A stretch of 64,000 nt of DNA, from positions 62,001 to 126,000 of the forward strand of contig NZ_QKYK01000013.1 in assembly GCF_003426815.1 (NCBI RefSeq). The letters are read 5' to 3'. A program made the position numbers and the translations under genes. This DNA comes from Desertimonas flava (GTDB lineage: Bacteria > Actinomycetota > Acidimicrobiia > Acidimicrobiales > Ilumatobacteraceae). How positions within the stretch are numbered: the first letter of the stretch is position 1; the number at the start of each line of letters is the position of its first letter. Below are positions 59,581-64,000 of the stretch, one piece after another. The notes below the pieces were generated by a model. That model saw nothing but the letters and a program-made list of their open reading frames with translations, was not told the origin of the DNA and searched no databases.

Positions 59581-60195
59581 TCAACCCCGAGTCGTCGTCG
59601 TGGGCTTGGCGGCGGCCTTCTTGGCCGCGGGCTTCTTAGTCGCAGGATTCCTGGCAGCGGGCTTCTTGGCCGCCGGCTTCTTCGCCGGTTCGGCTGGCGG
59701 CGGGGGAGGGGCGGCCGGAGCCGGCCGGCTCATCCCCGGGAGCTTGAGGCCGAACATGCCGCCGGCCGTCTCGGCGAGCTGGGACAGCGGACCGAGACGG
59801 TGGACGAGATCGTTGATCGCGTCGAGGAACGAGCCGAGGTCGGTGGGCAACGCGGCGAGCACCGGCGAGTTCAGGGTCTCGGCGAGCCGGACGAGGCCGG
59901 GGATCACCTCGTCGAGCGGTCCGGAGAGCCGGGTGGCGAGGTCGTCGGCGGTCTTCAGGGTGCGTGTCACCTGAGGCATCAGGGCCCGCACCGGTTCCTC
60001 GAACTCGTTCAGCAGGCGGTTGACGCGCGCTGCCGTCTCGTTGAGCGACTCCATCGTCGTGTTGAAGTTCTCGAGTCCCCGCATCAGCTCATCGCTGCCC
60101 TTGCGGAGCTGCTCGAACGAGCGCACGACGGCGGCGATCGGCCCGGCGACGAGCGAGATGAGATCCGAGATCGGGTCGGTGCGCGGGTCAGCCAT
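59581..60195 (-). CDS. Helical protein with histone H1-like Lys/Ala tail
   Basis: A 204-residue protein. The N-terminal ~140 residues are amphipathic and coiled-coil-like (LRKGSDELMRGLENFNTTME, LNETAARVNRLLNEFEEPVR, LKTADDLATRLSGPLDEVIP), and the linker is Pro-rich. The C-terminal ~40 residues repeat K-x-A-A-K (PAKKPAAKKPAARN, KKPAAKKAAAKP), as in histone H1-like and HupB tails. It may bind DNA, polyphosphate or granules; a phasin-like role is also possible. It is placed between the convergent gcvT and downstream of gcvP on the minus strand, with no evident link to glycine cleavage. Confidence 0.65.
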   Translation of the reverse strand: MADPRTDPISDLISLVAGPIAAVVRSFEQLRKGSDELMRGLENFNTTMESLNETAARVNRLLNEFEEPVRALMPQVTRTLKTADDLATRLSGPLDEVIPGLVRLAETLNSPVLAALPTDLGSFLDAINDLVHRLGPLSQLAETAGGMFGLKLPGMSRPAPAAPPPPPAEPAKKPAAKKPAARNPATKKPAAKKAAAKPTTTTRG

Positions 60196-60221
60196 GGCCT
60201 GTGACGCTACATCCCGCGGTC

Positions 60222-63065
60222 TCACCGAAGGGTTGCGAGCGCCTCCAGGCTGTCGCAGGTGCAGATGAGGTTGCGGTCGCCGGACGCACCGTCGATGCGT
60301 GAGACCGGCGCGAAGTACTTGTCGGCGCGCAGCGACGGGAGCGGGTAGGCCGCCTCGGAGCGGCGGTAGGGCCGCGTCCACTCGTCGGCGAGCAGATCCT
60401 CGGCGGTGTGCGGGGCGTGACGCAGCGGGCTGTCGGCCACGGCCCAGTCGCCGTCGAGCACGCGGTCGATCTCGCCGCGGATGGCGATCATGGCGTCGCA
60501 GAAGCGATCGAGCTCGGCCAGTGGCTCGCTCTCGGTCGGCTCGATCATCAGCGTGCCGGCCACCGGGAAGCTCATCGTGGGGGCGTGGAAGCCGTAGTCG
60601 ATCAGTCGCTTGGCGACGTCGTCCACGGTGACGCCCGACGCCTTGGTGATCGCCCGGAGATCGATGATGCACTCGTGTCCGACGCGCCCCTTGGCCCCGG
60701 TGTACAGCACCGGGAAGTGGTCGGCGAGACGGGCGGCGACGTAGTTCGCCGACAGGATGGCCGCCGCCGTGGCGTCGCGGAGTCCCTGCGGTCCCATCAG
60801 GGCGATGTACGCCCACGGGATGTTGAGGATGCCGGCCGAGCCGAAGCGGGCGGCGCTGACGGGTCCGACGGGCTGGTCGTCGCCGCCGAGAGGGTCGCCC
60901 GGCAGGAACGGCGCGAGGTGCGCCCGCACGCCGATCGGACCGACGCCGGGGCCACCTCCGCCGTGGGGGATGCAGAACGTCTTGTGCAGGTTGAGGTGGC
61001 TGACATCGGCGCCGAAGCGCCCGGGGCGGGCCAGGCCGACGAGCGCGTTGAGGTTGGCGCCGTCGATGTAGACCTGCCCGCCGGCGTCGTGGACACGCGC
61101 GCAGATCTCGGTGATCTGCTCCTCGAACACGCCGTGGGTCGACGGGTAGGTGATCATCACGGCGGCCACGCAGTCGCCCGACGCGGCGAGCTTGGCGTCG
61201 AGGTCGTCGACGTCCACGTTGCCGTCGGGATCGGTGGCCACCACGACGACGTCGAAGCCGGCCATCACCGCACTCGCGGCGTTGGTGCCGTGAGCGCTCG
61301 ACGGGATGAGGCAGACGGTCCGCTGTTCGTCGCCGCGTGAGCGGTGGTAGGCGCGGATGGCGAGCAGTCCGGCGAACTCGCCCTGACTGCCGGCGTTGGG
61401 CTGCACGCTCACGGCGTCGTAGCCGGTGATCTCGGCGAGCCACGCCTCGAGCTCGGCGATCAGCCGCCGGGTACCGACGGACTCGTCGTCGGGCGCGAAC
61501 GGGTGGAGATCGGCGAACTCGGGCCACGTGATCGACATCATCTCGGTCGTGGCGTTGAGCTTCATCGTGCACGAGCCGAGGGGGATCATCGTGCGATCGA
61601 GGGCCAGGTCGCGATCGGCGAGGCGGCGGAGGTAGCGGAGCATCTCGTGCTCGGTGTGCAGCCGGTGGAACACCGACTGGGTGAGGAACTCGCTCGTGCG
61701 CTTCATACCGTCGGGCAACCAGTCCGGTCGCAGGTCGGCGGGGGAGGGGTCGACCGCGGCGCTGAGGCCGAACGCAGCGAGCACGTCGGCCCGCACGTCG
61801 GGTGTCGCCTCACCCCAGCTGATGCCGACGGACGTGTCGTCGACCCGGCGTAGGTCGATGCCTCGGTCCCGTGCGGCAGCCACCACGGCGTCGGCGTCGA
61901 CGCCGTCGACGGTGATCGTGTCGAACGCCGCGTCGTGGCGAAGCGTCAAGCCCGCAGCGGCGAGTCGTCCGGCGAGGTCGTTGACGGCACCGGCCGCCCG
62001 GGTGGCGATCGCCCGCAGGCCGGCCGGGCCGTGCCACGCGGCGTAGAGGCCGGCCATGTTGGCCAGCAGCACCTGAGCGGTGCAGATGTTGGACGTCGCC
62101 TTCTCGCGGCGGATGTGCTGCTCCCGGGTCTGCAGCGCGAGACGCAACGCCGGCCGTCCCTCGGTGTCGACGCTGACGCCGACGAGGCGGCCGGGCAGCG
62201 CGCGAGCCGCCGCTGTGTGGGCGCTGAGGAACGCCGCGTGGGGGCCGCCGAAACCGAGCGGCACGCCGAAGCGCTGAGCCGACCCGATGGCGATGTCGGC
62301 GCCGAGCTCGCCCGGGGGAGTGATCAGCGTGCAGGCCAGCAGGTCGGTGGCCACGACGGCGAGGCCACCGAGCTGGTGGACGGTCTCGATGGCTTGGCGC
62401 CAGTCGACGACGGCACCGGTGGACGTCGGCAGGCTGAACAGGGCGCCGAAGCAACCGCCGGCCTCGGGGGAGAGCTCGTCGAGGCCGCCGACGACGAGGT
62501 CGATGCCGACCGGCTCGGCCCGCGTCCCGAGTACGGCGATCGTCTGCGGGTGCGTGTCGTGGTGCACGACGAAGCGCGCCGAAGGCGACTTGGACAGCCG
62601 CCGCGCCATCGTCATCGCCTCGGCCGCCGCTGTGGCCTCGTCGAGGAGCGAGGCGTTGGCGACCTCGAGGCCGGTGAGCTCCGAGACGACGGTCTGGAAG
62701 TTGAGCAGGGCTTCGAGACGGCCCTGGCTGATCTCGGGCTGATACGGCGTGTAGGCGGTGTACCAGGCCGGATTCTCGAGGACGTTGCGCTGGATCACCG
62801 GGGGCGTGTGGGTGGTGGCATAGCCCATGCCGATCAGGCTCGTGCGGGGTCGGTTCTCGGCGGCCATCGCACGGAGTGCGGCGACCACCTCGGCCTCGGA
62901 CCGGGCCGCCGGCAGGGCGAGGCTGTCGTCGCTGCGGATGGCCGACGGCAGCGTCTCGTCCAGGAGCGCCTCCACCGAGTCGACTCCGAGCCGGGCCAGC
63001 ATCGCCTGCTGGGCGGCACGGTCGGGACCGATGTGGCGGGCGGCGAACTCGTCGGGGTGATTCAT
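60222..63065 (-). CDS. gcvP: Glycine dehydrogenase (decarboxylating), P protein
   Basis: A single-chain 947-residue PLP enzyme that decarboxylates glycine and loads the H protein. Both halves of the fold are present. The PLP lysine is K695 in [48 protein letters not shown] and [14 protein letters not shown] mark the N-terminal half, and [14 protein letters not shown] and [12 protein letters not shown] the C-terminal half. A tandem glycine riboswitch lies just upstream on the same strand, so expression is expected to rise with glycine. GGAG lies about nine bases before the ATG. Confidence 0.96.
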   Translation of the reverse strand: MNHPDEFAARHIGPDRAAQQAMLARLGVDSVEALLDETLPSAIRSDDSLALPAARSEAEVVAALRAMAAENRPRTSLIGMGYATTHTPPVIQRNVLENPAWYTAYTPYQPEISQGRLEALLNFQTVVSELTGLEVANASLLDEATAAAEAMTMARRLSKSPSARFVVHHDTHPQTIAVLGTRAEPVGIDLVVGGLDELSPEAGGCFGALFSLPTSTGAVVDWRQAIETVHQLGGLAVVATDLLACTLITPPGELGADIAIGSAQRFGVPLGFGGPHAAFLSAHTAAARALPGRLVGVSVDTEGRPALRLALQTREQHIRREKATSNICTAQVLLANMAGLYAAWHGPAGLRAIATRAAGAVNDLAGRLAAAGLTLRHDAAFDTITVDGVDADAVVAAARDRGIDLRRVDDTSVGISWGEATPDVRADVLAAFGLSAAVDPSPADLRPDWLPDGMKRTSEFLTQSVFHRLHTEHEMLRYLRRLADRDLALDRTMIPLGSCTMKLNATTEMMSITWPEFADLHPFAPDDESVGTRRLIAELEAWLAEITGYDAVSVQPNAGSQGEFAGLLAIRAYHRSRGDEQRTVCLIPSSAHGTNAASAVMAGFDVVVVATDPDGNVDVDDLDAKLAASGDCVAAVMITYPSTHGVFEEQITEICARVHDAGGQVYIDGANLNALVGLARPGRFGADVSHLNLHKTFCIPHGGGGPGVGPIGVRAHLAPFLPGDPLGGDDQPVGPVSAARFGSAGILNIPWAYIALMGPQGLRDATAAAILSANYVAARLADHFPVLYTGAKGRVGHECIIDLRAITKASGVTVDDVAKRLIDYGFHAPTMSFPVAGTLMIEPTESEPLAELDRFCDAMIAIRGEIDRVLDGDWAVADSPLRHAPHTAEDLLADEWTRPYRRSEAAYPLPSLRADKYFAPVSRIDGASGDRNLICTCDSLEALATLR

Positions 63066-63107
63066 GTCGTCTCCGTACCGTTGCAGGCGTGCGCGTCTCG
63101 TCGAGCG

Positions 63108-63302
63108 CCCCCGCTGTCATCGGTACCTGAGAGCTTCCATCGCCCCAACGTCCTCGGTGGGTCGACTTTCCCCTTCGGCGATCTCGCCCGGCGGACCGGC
63201 CGATCTGCTTTCCAGCGTTGCCTCACCCGCTCGGTCCCGGGGCCTGAGAGTTTCCGGGGCGGTTGCTCCTTCGGCGCTGGCGGACCAGCTCTCCCGAGCG
63301 GC
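63108..63302 (-). promoter_or_regulatory. Tandem glycine riboswitch upstream of gcvP
   Basis: The minus strand carries two glycine aptamers in series. The first has GGGAGAGCUGG, then GCGCCGAAGGAGCAA and GGAAACUCUCAGG. The second has GCUGGAAAGC, then AUCGCCGAAGGGGAAA and GGAAGCUCUCAGGUACCGAU, ending in GACAG. These are the conserved pieces of the gcvT-type tandem motif. It lies about 43 bases before the gcvP start. A candidate -10 box, TAGCCT, is at 63324-63319. No terminator hairpin was seen in the short spacer, so control of translation start is more likely. Confidence 0.88.
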
Positions 63303-63444
63303 TTCGTCGGCAACCCCTAGGCTACCCGCCCCGTGACGACGACGGGGGAACCAACGCCCGGGCCGTCACGTCGGACGCTGCGCCGGTCTTCCCGGCGCCC
63401 CTCGAGGGACGGTCCCTCGAGGACAGCACGATGAGTGAGGAACT

Positions 63445-64000
63445 GTGGGTAACGAAGGTCTCGGCGGGCTCGCCAAGCGCTGGCTGACGTCGAAGGTGAA
63501 GGAGCTGACGACGGCGGACCGCCGCGTCCGGGAGGCGGCCGAGTACGAGGCCGAGGAGTCGGGCCGGCAGTTCCGCAACGAGGCGGCCGGCGAGGCGCTG
63601 ATGACGGCCATTCCCGGGCTTCGTCGTCTGCGGGACCGTCAGGTCGAGCACGCCGAGCGCGCCGAGGCCGAGCGCGAGCGGCGCGTCGCCGAGGAGTTGG
63701 CGGCGCGGCCGGTCGCCGGTCTGCGGTTGCGGGTGAGCGGTGCGGTGTCGGGGGAGTGGTCGGGGCCGATCCCGGCGTCCGTGGTGGTCGATCCGGATGG
63801 CTCGGCCGGCGACGGCGACCCGTACGCCGGCCAGGATGCGCTGCTGGTCGATCTCCGGCTCCCGGCCGGGGCCGACGAGCGCATCGGTGGACAGCGGTTC
63901 GCGGGGTGGACCTTCGTCGTGCCCGGCTTCAGCGGCGACGGGGTCTACGACCTCGCCGAGTCAGGACTGGCCCGGCGCGCGGCCGACTGCGAGCCGGAGT
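63445..64000 (+). CDS. Hypothetical protein, 3' end outside window
   Basis: An open frame of 185 codons without a stop runs from GTG 63445 to the edge. The N-terminal ~90 residues are charged and helical with Glu/Arg-rich segments (VKELTTADRRVREAAEYEAE, HAERAEAERERRVAEE), probably a coiled coil. The following part looks beta-rich (GLRLRVSGAVSGEWSGPIPA, DALLVDLRLPAGADERIGGQ). TGAGG precedes the GTG closely. I do not recognise it. A short overlapping ORF from ATG 63431 (18 codons) is probably chance. Confidence 0.55.
   Translation, partial: MGNEGLGGLAKRWLTSKVKELTTADRRVREAAEYEAEESGRQFRNEAAGEALMTAIPGLRRLRDRQVEHAERAEAERERRVAEELAARPVAGLRLRVSGAVSGEWSGPIPASVVVDPDGSAGDGDPYAGQDALLVDLRLPAGADERIGGQRFAGWTFVVPGFSGDGVYDLAESGLARRAADCEPE

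Overview
The window is about 70% GC, densely coded, and reads as chromosomal DNA of a high-GC actinobacterium. The best marker is the block at 54.8-63 kb: pgsA-like, gcvH, a GarA-type FHA protein, an FtsR-type MerR regulator, a DUF151 nuclease, a second MerR regulator, gcvT and gcvP. Mycobacteria keep nearly the same order (Rv1822 and Rv1826-Rv1832). A tandem glycine riboswitch precedes gcvP. The many acyl-CoA enzymes, a DUF222/HNH protein and a NifJ-type pyruvate:ferredoxin oxidoreductase would fit Acidimicrobiia (Ilumatobacter-like), but that placement is inference. I see no insertion sequence, prophage, integrase, CRISPR array or rRNA. One tRNA is present, tRNA-Pro(GGG), on the minus strand.

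Layout. 0-5.6 kb: the end of a GT4 glycosyltransferase, a small hypothetical gene, a three-gene overlapping operon (two paralogous PIG-V/Gpi18-like membrane mannosyltransferases and a DPM1-like GT2) and an AlkA-type DNA glycosylase. 5.7-11.5 kb: a five-gene peptide/nickel-type ABC importer operon with a 25-codon ORF bridging the two ATPase genes. 11.5-16.2 kb: PPK2, then a three-subunit molybdenum hydroxylase of xanthine dehydrogenase type. 16.2-21.3 kb: a secreted alpha/beta hydrolase, a purine-type phosphoribosyltransferase, an AbiEi-like/DUF559 protein behind a nested palindrome, a site-2 protease and a phytoene-desaturase-like oxidoreductase. 21.4-25.8 kb: creatininase-family, M20 carbamoylase and cytosine/creatinine-deaminase-like hydrolases plus a luciferase-family monooxygenase. 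With the molybdenum hydroxylase and the phosphoribosyltransferase, these suggest catabolism of purine, hydantoin or creatinine type compounds.

25.9-35.7 kb: two small membrane proteins, a gamma-glutamyltransferase-like enzyme, a glycerophosphodiesterase, an aldehyde dehydrogenase, a cupredoxin with a membrane partner, an acyl-CoA synthetase, an acyl-CoA dehydrogenase and a DHOD-like flavoprotein. 35.7-39.8 kb: nifJ faces a hemerythrin gene, and their shared promoter holds two DosR/DevR-like palindromes. 39.8-44.1 kb: ispH, a PDZ/radical-SAM (DUF512) protein, der and a zinc-ribbon membrane protein. 44.3-46.8 kb: an acyl-CoA synthetase/enoyl-CoA hydratase pair. 46.9-54.7 kb: a DUF222 protein with a damaged HNH motif, a 475-base gene-free stretch, a RibD-type reductase, tRNA-Pro, nth with altered Fe-S cysteines, a secreted octapeptide-repeat protein, an SRAP protein, a tandem HxlR regulator and a HIT hydrolase. 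54.8-64 kb: the pgsA-gcv block and a gene cut by the window edge.

A recurring pattern is a TANNNT hexamer ending 6-8 bases before the start codon with no Shine-Dalgarno between. I count it at 15 genes. It implies that many transcripts are leaderless, and it decides several start codons.
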